The position numbers and the translations under genes are program-made. Below the pieces are notes generated by a model, which was not told where the DNA came from, ran no database searches, and saw only the letters and a program-made list of their open reading frames with translations. A stretch of 64,000 nucleotides of DNA from Candidatus Aristotella avistercoris (GTDB lineage: Bacteria > Bacillota > Clostridia > Oscillospirales > Ruminococcaceae): the NCBI GenBank assembly GCA_904397835.1, contig CAJFOV010000007.1:1-64000 (forward strand). The letters are read 5' to 3'. Shown here in pieces: positions 52,221 to 60,869 of the stretch (the stretch's first letter is position 1; each line of letters starts with the position of its first letter).

Positions 52221-52249
52221 TTGCAAAAATTTTTTATTTCATATATTAT
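52221..52249 (+). promoter_or_regulatory. Promoter of the DUF1836 gene
   Basis: TTGCAA (52221-52226), 17 bases, TATTAT (52244-52249). It stands back to back with the hlyIII promoter, seven bases apart. Confidence 0.65.
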
Positions 52250-52320
52250 GAACTATAAGACCAAGTGACAATCTAAAACAGATGATACATCCCATTTTTG
52301 ATGGAGAAGGAAGTGTTACC

Positions 52321-52896
52321 ATGCCCACAGACCAGCCCAACCTCACACAGCTGTTGGAGGAGGTGCTCCACGACCCGGACATCACCCCCCAGGACCTGCC
52401 GAATTTGGACCTCTATATGGATCAGATCATCACCCTGTTTGACAACAAACTCCAGGGGGGCCGGCCGGGAGAAAAGCCCCTGACTAAGACCATGATCAAC
52501 AATTACAGCAAGGAGCGGCTCATCAAACCCATCAAGGGGAAAAAATATTCCCGGGAGCAGCTGCTGCAAATTTTGCTGATCTATGTCATGAAGCAGAGCC
52601 TGAACATGCAGCAGATCAAAGAGGTGCTCACCGCCATCACGGACTTTGCCCAGGATCAACCCAGCTGCCAGGAGGAGGAGCTCCTCACACAGATCTATCT
52701 TGGCTTTTTGGAGAATAAAAATACCCAGCGGGCGCAAATTCCCGATCTGCTTGCGCAGCTGGATCTCAACTTAGCGGATGCAGCAAGCTTGCCCCAATTG
52801 GCCATTTTGGTGCTGGCCATGTGTGCAGCTTCCAACTATTTCAAACGTTTTGCACAGGCCATCATCAACACCTATTTTGCCCCACAAGAGGACTAG
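52321..52896 (+). CDS. DUF1836 putative regulator
   Basis: A 191-residue helical protein of family DUF1836. The family core is DLPNLDLYMDQIITLFDNKL, PLTKTMINNYSKERLIKPIKGKKYSREQLL, a MerR-like helix-turn-helix arrangement that suggests DNA binding. No experimentally known function. ATG 52321 follows AAGGAAG; an in-frame ATG at 52282 lacks a site. Divergence from hlyIII and the palindrome between them suggest that it controls hlyIII, which is inference. Confidence 0.82.
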   Translation: MPTDQPNLTQLLEEVLHDPDITPQDLPNLDLYMDQIITLFDNKLQGGRPGEKPLTKTMINNYSKERLIKPIKGKKYSREQLLQILLIYVMKQSLNMQQIKEVLTAITDFAQDQPSCQEEELLTQIYLGFLENKNTQRAQIPDLLAQLDLNLADAASLPQLAILVLAMCAASNYFKRFAQAIINTYFAPQED

Positions 52897-52952
52897 ACCC
52901 TACAAAACCGCCGGCGTTTGAACCGAACCAGCAAAACATTCAAGAGACAAAT

Positions 52953-52998
52953 CCCCCCTGATGTAGGAAAATGGAAGTCCTACATCAGGGGGGTAATT
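52953..52998 (+). terminator. Terminator of the DUF1836 gene
   Basis: A perfect 16-bp stem (52953-52968 with 52978-52993, nine-base loop) is followed by TAATTTT. Confidence 0.8.
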
Positions 52999-53191
52999 TT
53001 ATGAACAAGCGGAAATGATACGCCGGTACAGGAGCTGCTGTCAGAGATCAAAGGGGCAGATTGTTTTCCATACTGTGCTCTAGAGCAAGTTTTTTTAATA
53101 CACACTGGAAATGCTGCTCAGGCTGTCCTCCCATCCTGTGATCTGTGGTGAGAGGTGCCATCCCATATTCCCCACATCCATTGACGCCATG

Positions 53192-53237
53192 TCAAAAGGC
53201 CGGATGTGCTACCCTTGGGGCAGCACATCCGGCCTTT
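53192..53237 (-). terminator. Terminator of the nfn operon
   Basis: A 16-bp perfect stem (53195-53210 with 53222-53237) is followed on the minus strand by TTTTGAC. Confidence 0.75.
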
Positions 53238-53259
53238 GCAACAAATCCTTTGGTTCCCG

Positions 53260-54648
53260 CTATTTGGAGCGAATGTATTCATCGATGGACTGGGCGGCGG
53301 ACTTTCCGGCACCCATGGCCAGGATGACCGTGGCAGCGCCGGTGACCGCATCGCCGCCGGCATATACGCCATCCTTGCTGGTCTTGAGGTTCTCGTCCAC
53401 CACCAGGCAGCCCTTGCGGTTGGCCTCAAGGCCTGGGGTTGTGGAGCGGATCAGCGGGTTGGGGGAGGTGCCGATGGACATGATGACACCATCCACATCC
53501 AACACGAAGTTGGAGCCCTCCTTTTCCACCGGGCTTCTGCGGCCGGAGGCATCCGGTTCCCCAAGCTCCATCTCCACACACTCGATGCCGCCCACGCGTC
53601 CGTTCCCATCGTCCAGGATGCGCACCGGGTTGCTCAAGGTCTTGAAGATAATCTCCTCCTCCTTGGCATGGTGGACCTCCTCCTTCCGGGCAGGCATCTC
53701 CTCCTCAGAGCGGCGGTAGATGATGTAGACCTTTTCCGCCCCCATGCGCTTGGCGCAGCGCGCGGCATCCATGGCCACGTTGCCGCCGCCCACCACTGCC
53801 ACGGACTTGCAGTGCATAATGGGGGTATCATACCCCTCCTGGTAAGCTTTCATGAGGTTGACACGGGTCAAATATTCATTGGCGGAGTACACGCCAATGA
53901 GGGATTCCCCCTCAATGCCCATAAACCGGGGCAGCCCCGCGCCGGAGCCCACAAAGACGGCCTCAAAGCCCATCTCCTGGAACAGCTCATCCACAGACAG
54001 AACCTTGCCGATGACCATGTCGTTCATCACGTGCACGCCCATGTCCTCCAGGTTCTTGATCTCGTCAGCCACAATGGACTTGGGCAGACGGAACTCGGGG
54101 ATGCCATAGACCAACACGCCGCCGGGTCGGTGGAAGGCCTCAAAGATGGTCACATCGTATCCCAGTTTTGCCAGATCGCTGGCACAGGTCAGTCCGGCAG
54201 GGCCTCCCCCCACCACAGCCACCTTGTGGCCGTTGGATGGAATCTTCTCCTGGACCTTGGGACCGTTGGCCGCATACCAGTCGGCCACAAAGCGCTCCAG
54301 GCGGCCGATGGCCACCGGCTCCCCCTTGATGCCCCGCACACATTTGCCCTCGCACTGGGACTCCTGGGGGCACACCCGGCCACATACGGCAGGCAGGGCG
54401 TTGGTGGTCTTGATGATCTCATAGGCCTTGGCAAAGTTGCGCTGCGAGACCTGCTCAATAAACTCCGGAATCCGCACATTCACCGGACAGCCGGAGACAC
54501 AGGGCTTGTGTTTGCAGTGCAGGCAGCGGGTAGCCTCCTCCACCGCCATGTCCTCTGTATAGCCCATGGCCACCTCTTGGAAGTTTTTATTCCGTACGGT
54601 GGGTTCCTGCTCAGGCATGGGGACCTTTTTCAGCGACATATTTGGCAT
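53260..54648 (-). CDS. NfnB/GltA-like NADPH-dependent flavoprotein subunit
   Basis: The 462-residue protein has the glutamate-synthase-small-subunit layout: N-terminal Cys clusters for two 4Fe-4S centres (CLHCKHKPCVSGCP and CGRVCPQESQCEGKC), an FAD-binding GGGPAGLTCA and an NADPH-binding GGGNVAMDAA, ending SIGTSPNPLI and AGGDAVTG. Beside an FAD/NAD-binding partner, this is the pattern of NfnB in the electron-bifurcating NADH-dependent ferredoxin:NADP+ oxidoreductase. A homotetrameric glutamate synthase is the alternative. Its ATG overlaps the partner's stop as TAATG. Confidence 0.9.
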   Translation of the reverse strand: MPNMSLKKVPMPEQEPTVRNKNFQEVAMGYTEDMAVEEATRCLHCKHKPCVSGCPVNVRIPEFIEQVSQRNFAKAYEIIKTTNALPAVCGRVCPQESQCEGKCVRGIKGEPVAIGRLERFVADWYAANGPKVQEKIPSNGHKVAVVGGGPAGLTCASDLAKLGYDVTIFEAFHRPGGVLVYGIPEFRLPKSIVADEIKNLEDMGVHVMNDMVIGKVLSVDELFQEMGFEAVFVGSGAGLPRFMGIEGESLIGVYSANEYLTRVNLMKAYQEGYDTPIMHCKSVAVVGGGNVAMDAARCAKRMGAEKVYIIYRRSEEEMPARKEEVHHAKEEEIIFKTLSNPVRILDDGNGRVGGIECVEMELGEPDASGRRSPVEKEGSNFVLDVDGVIMSIGTSPNPLIRSTTPGLEANRKGCLVVDENLKTSKDGVYAGGDAVTGAATVILAMGAGKSAAQSIDEYIRSK

Positions 54649-55487
54649 TACTCAGCACCTCCAAACAGACGGCAGGTGTGGCTGCGCTCCTGGGCCTCCT
54701 GCTCCTGATAGGTATTGTTGCGCTTCATCAGTTCGTCGAAGTCCACCTGGTGGCCGTCAAAGTCCGGTCCGTCCACACAGGCAAACTTGATCTGTCCGCC
54801 AACTGTGACCCGGCAGCCGCCGCACATGCCGGTGCCGTCGATCATAATGGGGTTCAGGCTCACAATGGTGCGCACATTGTAGGGCTTTGTGGTGGCGCAG
54901 ACAAACTTCATCATCACCACTGGGCCCACCGCGAAGACAGCGTCGTACTCGTTGCCCTCCTCCAGCAGACGCTGGAGCACCTGGGTAACCAGCCCCTTCT
55001 CCCCATAGGTGCCATCGTCGGTGGTGACAAACAGGCGATCAGAGGCCTGTTTCATCTCCTCCTCCAGGATGATGATGTTCTTGCTGCGGAACCCTGCGAT
55101 CATATCCACATGGACGCCGGCCTCATGGAGCTCCTTGGCCACTGGATAGGCGATGGCACAGCCCACGCCGCCGCCGATGACCGCCACCTTCTTAGCATTC
55201 TCCAAGGGGGTGGGGTTGCCCAAGGGGCCCACCAGGTCCGCGATGCTCTCCCCCTCCTGCTTCTGGGCGAGGAGCATGGTGGAACGGCCCACTGCCTGGA
55301 AGATCACCGCGACGGTTCCCTTCTCCCGGTCGTAGTCCGCAATGGTCAGAGGAATCCGCTCCCCCTTTTCATCCACGCGGAAGATGACAAACTGACCAGC
55401 CCGCGCCTTTCTGGCAATGAACGGCGCGGCAAAGTCCATGCGGTAGACCTCATCGTTCAGCTGCTGTTTGTGTACAATTTGGAACAT
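54648..55487 (-). CDS. NfnA-like FAD/NAD-binding ferredoxin reductase subunit
   Basis: The 279-residue protein has an FAD-binding barrel (MDFAAPFIARKARAGQFVIFRV), an NAD-binding Rossmann part (VAVIGGGVGCAIAYPVAKELHEAG) and a C-terminal Cys cluster (CGGCRVTVGGQIKFACVDGPDF) for a 2Fe-2S centre, as in PyrK, NfnA and sulfide-dehydrogenase beta subunits. With the downstream NfnB-like gene it forms a tightly coupled pair. ATG 55487 (MFQIVHKQQ) is six bases after GGGAGG; two ATGs upstream lack spacing. Confidence 0.9.
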   Translation of the reverse strand: MFQIVHKQQLNDEVYRMDFAAPFIARKARAGQFVIFRVDEKGERIPLTIADYDREKGTVAVIFQAVGRSTMLLAQKQEGESIADLVGPLGNPTPLENAKKVAVIGGGVGCAIAYPVAKELHEAGVHVDMIAGFRSKNIIILEEEMKQASDRLFVTTDDGTYGEKGLVTQVLQRLLEEGNEYDAVFAVGPVVMMKFVCATTKPYNVRTIVSLNPIMIDGTGMCGGCRVTVGGQIKFACVDGPDFDGHQVDFDELMKRNNTYQEQEAQERSHTCRLFGGAE

Positions 55488-55560
55488 AAGCATCCTCCCA
55501 TTCTCCATCGACTTGTTCCAGACCCAAACTTATCCAAATTTGGCATGCCTATATGATTTT

Positions 55561-55589
55561 ATTATACGAGATTGCGCCATAGATTTCAA
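55561..55589 (-). promoter_or_regulatory. Promoter of the nfnAB-like operon
   Basis: On the minus strand TTGAAA, 17 bases, TATAAT, near consensus. The leader is about 67 bases. Confidence 0.75.
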
Positions 55590-55830
55590 TGTTATTTTTT
55601 TGTCAAAGTTTATTTTTCCCTTTTCACCAAGGACTTTTGGGGAAAGACATGACCTTTGTACCGTTTAAACGAACCTTGATTGCACCTGTAAATGGACATG
55701 CTCCCCCCTTTTTTAAAGATTATCCGCAACCCGTTCCTGAACTTTTGGTTGTTCTGCCCGGAAAGTGGGTTCTAAGCTGTAAATTATGCGCATATCATGG
55801 GATTTATGGAAAAAGTTTTAGAAATTTGTT

Positions 55831-55859
55831 TTACTTTTCCCTGCCAATGGTGATATAAT
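55831..55859 (+). promoter_or_regulatory. Promoter of the PepV-like gene
   Basis: TATAAT (55854-55859) with an extended -10 (TGA) and a weak -35, TTACTT at 17 bases. Confidence 0.6.
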
Positions 55860-55911
55860 GGAAAAAGCTATATAACATTGCTGTTTGTCAATCACAAAAG
55901 GAGGTTTACAT

Positions 55912-57324
55912 ATGTTCGATCAGGAGATCCTCAAAAAAATTGACGCATATCTTGCGGAAAACAAGCAGGTCATTCTGGATGAGGTCGCCCAGTTGGTGGA
56001 GATCCCCAGTGTCTCTCACAAAAGTGACGAGTTTGGCAAGCCCTTTGGGGAGGAGTGCGCCAAGGCCCTTGGCGCCGTACTGGAAATTGGCGAAAAATAT
56101 GGCCTGACTGCGCAGAACTACAACAATTACTGCGCCACCCTGACCATGGCTGGGGAAAACCCGGAGCAGATTGGCATCATTGCCCACACCGACGTGGTGC
56201 CCGCCACTGGGGAGTGGCACTATGACCCCTTCAAAGTGACCTATGAGAACGGCTACATGTTTGGCCGGGGTGTCGCCGATGACAAGGGTCCCTTTATTGC
56301 GGCCCTCCATGCGGCTCTGTGCCTGAAAAAGATCGGCCTTGCCCCCAAACACAGCCTGCTGTTCCTGCTGGGCGGCAGTGAGGAGACGGGTGACGACGAC
56401 ATTGGCTACTATCTGCGCAGCAACCCTGCACCCCGCTTCTCCTTTATCCCTGACACGGACTTCCCCGTCTGCTGCGGCGAGAAGGGTGTCATCCGGTGCG
56501 ACCTGCTCTCCCAGCCCCTGGATGGCAACATTGTGGAGATGAAGGGCGGCACTGTGAAAAATTCCGTGGCAGACTTTGCCTATGTGGTGCTCAACGACCT
56601 GACCAAGGAGAAACTCCAGGGTACCATCCCCGATGAGTTTGACCTGGAGGACACGGAGGAGGGCGTCAAGATCACTGCCCATGGCCGGGGCAGCCATGCA
56701 GCTTTCCCCGAGGGTTCGGTCAATGCCATTTACAAACTCTGCGACATGCTCTACAAATATGATGTGGTTCACGGCCCCCAGATCACGGCTGTCAAGGTGA
56801 TCCGCGACATGCTCTCTGACCACTACGGCAAGGGTCTGGATATTGAGATGAGCGATGAGCCCTCCGGCAAGCTCACCCACATTGGCGGCATGATTGATTT
56901 CCAGTACAAGCGCCTGGTTTTGAGCGTGGATATCCGTTACCCCGTCACTGTCAATGACGACGACATCATGATCCGTCTGATCCACCGGGCCTTCCGCAGC
57001 TTCTTTGAGATCCGCAACTTCACCAACACCAAACCCATCTATATCCCTGCGGATCAGCCGGAGGTCAAGGCTCTCAACGATGTGTTCAACTTTGTGATGG
57101 GCACCAACGAGGGCTGCTATACCACCGGCGGCATCACCTATGCCCGGCAGCTGCCCAATGCGGTGGGCTTTGGACCCCGTCTGCTCCATGGGGAACCCAA
57201 TCCCTTCCAGGAGCAGGGCCGCGGCGGCCTTCATGAGCCTGACGAGTGCGTGAAGATCGACAAATTTATGGAGACCATCAAGATCTACGCCCTCTCCATC
57301 CTCAAGTTGGATAAAATTTTGTAA
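55912..57324 (+). CDS. M20-family dipeptidase, PepV-like
   Basis: A 470-residue zinc dipeptidase of the PepV/Sapep group. Metal motifs are IAHTDVVPATGEWHYDPF, FGRGVADDKGPF, GGSEETGDDD and PDTDFPVCCGEKG; the C-terminal catalytic His is in GPRLLHGEPNPFQEQGRGG. The large lid domain lies between. It probably cleaves unspecific dipeptides taken up from peptide-rich surroundings. AAAGGAGG lies seven bases before the ATG. It has its own promoter and a strong terminator at 57343-57378. Confidence 0.92.
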   Translation: MFDQEILKKIDAYLAENKQVILDEVAQLVEIPSVSHKSDEFGKPFGEECAKALGAVLEIGEKYGLTAQNYNNYCATLTMAGENPEQIGIIAHTDVVPATGEWHYDPFKVTYENGYMFGRGVADDKGPFIAALHAALCLKKIGLAPKHSLLFLLGGSEETGDDDIGYYLRSNPAPRFSFIPDTDFPVCCGEKGVIRCDLLSQPLDGNIVEMKGGTVKNSVADFAYVVLNDLTKEKLQGTIPDEFDLEDTEEGVKITAHGRGSHAAFPEGSVNAIYKLCDMLYKYDVVHGPQITAVKVIRDMLSDHYGKGLDIEMSDEPSGKLTHIGGMIDFQYKRLVLSVDIRYPVTVNDDDIMIRLIHRAFRSFFEIRNFTNTKPIYIPADQPEVKALNDVFNFVMGTNEGCYTTGGITYARQLPNAVGFGPRLLHGEPNPFQEQGRGGLHEPDECVKIDKFMETIKIYALSILKLDKIL

Positions 57325-57342
57325 CCTACATGCATCAAATAG

Positions 57343-57378
57343 CAGTGGGGACCCTCCTGGGAGGGTCCCCACTGTTTT
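57343..57378 (+). terminator. Terminator of the PepV-like gene
   Basis: A 14-bp perfect stem (57343-57356 with 57361-57374, four-base loop) is followed by TTTT. Confidence 0.9.
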
Positions 57379-57422
57379 ATTGATTGGCTGCTTTCACAGC
57401 TTCCAATGCATCTTCCGGAGCG

Positions 57423-58079
57423 CTACAACCTTCTGCGGTACCAGGGGGAACAGTAGATCAGGTAGGCCAGGAGGAGTATCCCCACCGTTCCCACCAGCAG
57501 GTTGGTGCGGTTCACCGTCATAAAATTGGCCGATTGGCCCTGGGAATACAACAGGTGGTGGCAGAGGGTCCAATTGCCAAAGACATCCCCCTGGGTGGCG
57601 GCATCCACCAAAAAGTAGCCTCCCACACAGATCATCCCATAGAACAACTGCTTGGAGAGCACAGTAGCCAACAGTGCCAGGGCACAGAGGAACAGAGGAT
57701 TGGGCAGCTCTTGAAACAGAAACTCCCCCAGGGAGATGAAATTCTCCTGGGACAGGACCTTCACAATCTGCCGGTGGCACCACACCAACAGGGGAATGTA
57801 CACTGCCAGCCACAGCAGTACGATCCGCAGCCAGCGCACCAGCAAGAGTACAAAGCGGTTGGGTGGCAGCGTGTACAAAAAGGCACAGCCCCGGCGCTCA
57901 AAACTGCTGGAAAAGAGGTACAGCACCACCAGAGCAGGCATCAATGGCAGCAGGAGATCCAGATAGTAAAAGATCGCCCTTTTCAGCTCCATCTCCCGGG
58001 GATCGGGGAAAAAGAGCGATGGCATCAGCAGCATCCAAATCCAAAGGAGGATGGGCAGCACCAGCGCAATCAACAACAT
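57423..58079 (-). CDS. ABC-2-type permease, apparently interrupted near its start
   Basis: The 218-residue open part has about six membrane helices (starting MLLIALVLPILLWIWMLL) and an ABC-2 permease look. No Shine-Dalgarno precedes this ATG. The same frame continues upstream as a 15-codon segment starting at ATG 58130 (MSRPRWRFWVDFKLC), which overlaps the ATPase stop in a coupled way, but a TAA at 58085-58083 intervenes one codon before ATG 58079. The gene is therefore either a young nonsense mutant, a sequencing error, or translated by restart. It is the membrane partner of the ATPase at 58123. Confidence 0.72.
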   Translation of the reverse strand: MLLIALVLPILLWIWMLLMPSLFFPDPREMELKRAIFYYLDLLLPLMPALVVLYLFSSSFERRGCAFLYTLPPNRFVLLLVRWLRIVLLWLAVYIPLLVWCHRQIVKVLSQENFISLGEFLFQELPNPLFLCALALLATVLSKQLFYGMICVGGYFLVDAATQGDVFGNWTLCHHLLYSQGQSANFMTVNRTNLLVGTVGILLLAYLIYCSPWYRRRL

Positions 58080-58130
58080 CTTTTAGCAGAGCTTGAAATC
58101 CACCCAAAACCTCCACCTGGGCCTACTCAT
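58080..58130 (-). pseudogene. N-terminal fragment of the permease cut off by TAA
   Basis: An ATG at 58130 overlaps the ATPase stop (TATGAGTAG) and opens 15 codons with a basic-amphipathic start typical of a cytosolic permease tail. TAA (58085-58083) ends it, and AAG-ATG of the main ORF follows in the same frame. The arrangement shows where the original start probably lay. Confidence 0.55.
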
Positions 58131-58989
58131 AGTAGGCCCACAGCTCCCCAAGCGTGGGCTGAACGGCCTCCCCACGGGGTCCGTTGTCAGGATCTGCCAG
58201 TACGTAGCGGTACCGGCGGTGCTCCAGATCATCGATCTGACGGCCCAGCAGCCTCCCCTTCTGCTGCAGTTCCTCCAACTGGGCCTGGGTCGGATTCTCC
58301 AGCTGGAAGAAGCGGCCGTCCAAGGAGTGAACAAAGGCCTCATAACTCCCCTGGAAAGAGGCTTTTCCCTTGGATAGCACCACAAGGTGATCCGTAAACT
58401 CCTTAATATCCTCAATGATGTGGGTGGAGAGCAGTACGATCTTCTCCTTTGGAATCCGGCGGATGATCTGGTTAAAGTTCTCCCGCTGTTCCGGATCCAG
58501 ACCGGCAGTTGGTTCATCTGCAATGATAAGTACTGCGTCCCCCATCAGCGCCTGGGCAATACCCACCCGGCGGTTCATGCCCTCAGAGAGGCTTGCCATG
58601 CGCTTGGTGGTAAACTCCGAAAGATCGGCCAGCTCCACCACGCGCTGAACCTCCTGTTCCAGGGCCGCGCCCTTCATCCCGTACTTGACCTCTCCGATAT
58701 ACCGCAAAAAATCCAACGGCGTCAGCGAGGGAAAAAGATCAAAACTTTGCGGTATGTAGGAGATGGCCGGCCTCACATTGTCCCGGCGGTAATCCAATTG
58801 GTTGAGCCGGATGGTTCCTTTTTGGGGGACGGTGATGGTCGCCAACATTTTGAACAGGGTGGTCTTCCCACTGCCATTGGCCCCCAGCAACACATTGATT
58901 CCACTGGAGAGTTCCAGAGAAAAATCCTCAAAAATCCGCTTGGAGCGGGAATAGGCAAACGCTAAATTCTGGATCTGTAACCGGTTCAT
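58123..58989 (-). CDS. ABC transporter ATP-binding protein
   Basis: A 288-residue ATPase with Walker A GANGSGKT (36-43), Q-loop YIPQSFDLFP, a signature variant SLSEGMNRRVG in place of LSGGQ, and Walker B VLIIADEPTAGLD followed by switch His in LLSTHIIED. A C-terminal extension of about 60 residues follows. It resembles the ATPases of ABC-2 exporters. ATG 58989 lies six bases after a perfect AGGAGG. It overlaps the start of the interrupted permease and lies 155 bases after the 560-residue permease. Confidence 0.9.
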   Translation of the reverse strand: MNRLQIQNLAFAYSRSKRIFEDFSLELSSGINVLLGANGSGKTTLFKMLATITVPQKGTIRLNQLDYRRDNVRPAISYIPQSFDLFPSLTPLDFLRYIGEVKYGMKGAALEQEVQRVVELADLSEFTTKRMASLSEGMNRRVGIAQALMGDAVLIIADEPTAGLDPEQRENFNQIIRRIPKEKIVLLSTHIIEDIKEFTDHLVVLSKGKASFQGSYEAFVHSLDGRFFQLENPTQAQLEELQQKGRLLGRQIDDLEHRRYRYVLADPDNGPRGEAVQPTLGELWAYYE

Positions 58990-59144
58990 AACGTTCCTCC
59001 TCACCGTCTGTTGGCTCCACCAAGGTATTCTGTATCCAAGGTGGCCACATGGGCTGCCCCTTTCTCCTCATCTTCCAAGGGAAAAGATATCTTGTGCGTT
59101 GTGCAAGTTATCTGTCGGGCAGTCATCGTTGCACCACATCAACC

Positions 59145-60827
59145 TCACCGAAAGAGCGTCTCTGCCAAAATACCCAGATCGTCAAAAATATAAGCTCTAA
59201 ATGCATCATTATATGTGGCGGGTAAAATGAAATATCGATTTACCTGTTGGCCAACTTTCTCCTTAGGCCAGATAAAATCATAGGTCACTGGCCAAACTCC
59301 ATAATATAGGTCTTCCGGTTTTCTTTCACCAAACTCTGAAAGATCAACCAAGTGATCAATCGCTGACAAAGAGCTAGGAGATCTCCACAGGAAAACCGAG
59401 GCCGTTACAGGCTTTCCATCCACCTCCCTGGTCTCAAAATAACCAGAATACAGGCAGATCCGCTGGGTGTTGCCCTGGAGTACTGTGGGATCCCCCCCAC
59501 TGCGCAGGTTGGAGATCACCGGATTCCTGCTGGTCACCCGCACCTCGTAGGGGATCTTCTCCTGGCCATTCTCCAGCTGGGGATACCAGCAGAACATCTC
59601 CGGCAGGCAAGCACTGTTGTTGTCCGCATAGACCAACCGGACGTGGAGCCCATCCATGTAGTTGATCCGTCCCTCGTAGTCAATCTGCAGGGTTCCCTGT
59701 TGCCGCGGGGCAATGGTGAGGCCCTGCACTTGGAGGGTATCCCCTTCCTGGAAATAGGCCATGGGCACACCCTCATAGGAAACGCCCTTCACCTTCAAGC
59801 TCTCATCCAGCTTCAGTTCCAAGTTCTGTTGGAACGACTCCTCCCCTGTGTTGGAAAGGGTGATGCTGCAGGAGTTGGCAAGCGCCTCCTTGAGGGAGAG
59901 GTCCATGCTGTAGTCCACAATTTCCAGCCCAGTATACGCCTCTTTTACAGACAGAGGCCGGATCTTTTCTGGATATGGGTCCGCACCCTTCCACGTCCGA
60001 TACCCCACATCGATATAGGTAGGGGCCGTGCGGATAAATCCGTACCCTGCGGCGCCCGTTCCCACCAATAGGACGAAGCTCCCCAGCATGCACAGGCCCT
60101 TTTTCCGATTGCCTGGGTTGCGCAGACACAGGACAACCAACACCAACATCCCACCAAACAGCAGGTAGAACAGCAGGTTGCACCACATGTTCCGGTTGAG
60201 CTCCGCCCCGCCGAAGTAGTAGGTGAGGTTGGAGGGGTTGTCAATGGAGAGGTTCAGCAGCCGCATCAACGCGTTGCCCGTGGACAAACCGGCAAAATCA
60301 CTCCATTGCTCCTCCAACAGCACGGTCAAAAAGGGGCTCAGGAAGAAGGAGAGAAACACCGCAGCCACATAGGCCCCCTTGTTAGAGAACAGCAGCCCCA
60401 AGAAAAAGCCCAGTGGAATCAGAAAGGCCAAGGCCACCAACCAGTCCAGGGCGAATTTTAGGAGATAGCCCAGCACCAACGATAGTTCCACCGGCAGGAG
60501 GATCTCCTGCAGAAGGAAGCAGACCAGTGGTACCAAAAAGCCGATGGCGCCAAATGCCATCCCGCTGAGTATCTTTGTCAGATACAGTGCCGTTCTTGAT
60601 TGGAGGGTTGTCTCCAGATCCCGGATGGACCGGGCTAAGTATACCCCCAGGATGATCACGTAGACGTTGAAATAGAGCAACAGATATCTGCCACGGTCCC
60701 CAAAGGATGCCACACCGTATTCCTCAAAGGAGTATATGACACCAATGGCGATCAGCGGTGCAAGCATGGCTCCCAGCCACCCGGAATGAACCAATGACTT
60801 CAATTGGACTTTGATGGTAGGCTGCAT
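59145..60827 (-). CDS. ABC-2 permease fused to an M1-peptidase-N-like outer domain
   Basis: A 560-residue protein. About the first 275 residues contain seven hydrophobic helices in an ABC-2 permease arrangement. The outer part is beta-rich and includes MFCWYPQLENG and VRVTSRNPVISN, reminiscent of the N-terminal beta-domain of M1 aminopeptidases that are sometimes fused to ABC-2 permeases. The GxMEN and HExxH motifs of the catalytic domain are absent, and the protein ends soon after. AAAAGGAGG precedes the ATG. It lies between the exported-protein gene and the ATPase gene. Confidence 0.78.
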   Translation of the reverse strand: MQPTIKVQLKSLVHSGWLGAMLAPLIAIGVIYSFEEYGVASFGDRGRYLLLYFNVYVIILGVYLARSIRDLETTLQSRTALYLTKILSGMAFGAIGFLVPLVCFLLQEILLPVELSLVLGYLLKFALDWLVALAFLIPLGFFLGLLFSNKGAYVAAVFLSFFLSPFLTVLLEEQWSDFAGLSTGNALMRLLNLSIDNPSNLTYYFGGAELNRNMWCNLLFYLLFGGMLVLVVLCLRNPGNRKKGLCMLGSFVLLVGTGAAGYGFIRTAPTYIDVGYRTWKGADPYPEKIRPLSVKEAYTGLEIVDYSMDLSLKEALANSCSITLSNTGEESFQQNLELKLDESLKVKGVSYEGVPMAYFQEGDTLQVQGLTIAPRQQGTLQIDYEGRINYMDGLHVRLVYADNNSACLPEMFCWYPQLENGQEKIPYEVRVTSRNPVISNLRSGGDPTVLQGNTQRICLYSGYFETREVDGKPVTASVFLWRSPSSLSAIDHLVDLSEFGERKPEDLYYGVWPVTYDFIWPKEKVGQQVNRYFILPATYNDAFRAYIFDDLGILAETLFR

Positions 60828-60846
60828 GGTGATCCCTCCTTTTGAG

Positions 60847-60869
60847 AAAGAGCCCCAAAGGGGCTCTTT
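60847..60869 (-). terminator. Hairpin between the exported-protein and permease genes
   Basis: A 10-bp perfect stem (60847-60856 with 60860-60869, AAA loop) overlaps the stop of the exported-protein gene. The T-run is short, so read-through into the ABC genes is likely. Confidence 0.6.

Larger units (their letters stand above)
52897..53259. other. Gap between DUF1836 and nfnB
   Basis: A 363-base gap between convergent genes. It has terminators at 52953-52998 and 53192-53237, and a GCTCTAGAGC palindrome followed by AAGTTTTTTT near 53080-53098. No gene is visible. Confidence 0.45.
55488..55911. other. Divergent, AT-rich control region of nfnAB and the PepV-like gene
   Basis: A 424-base gap, noticeably AT-rich. 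It contains the nfn promoter (55561-55589 minus) and a plus-strand promoter (55831-55859). A 10-bp palindrome CGTTTAAACG lies at 55662-55671. No Rex box and no ORF were recognised. Confidence 0.5.
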
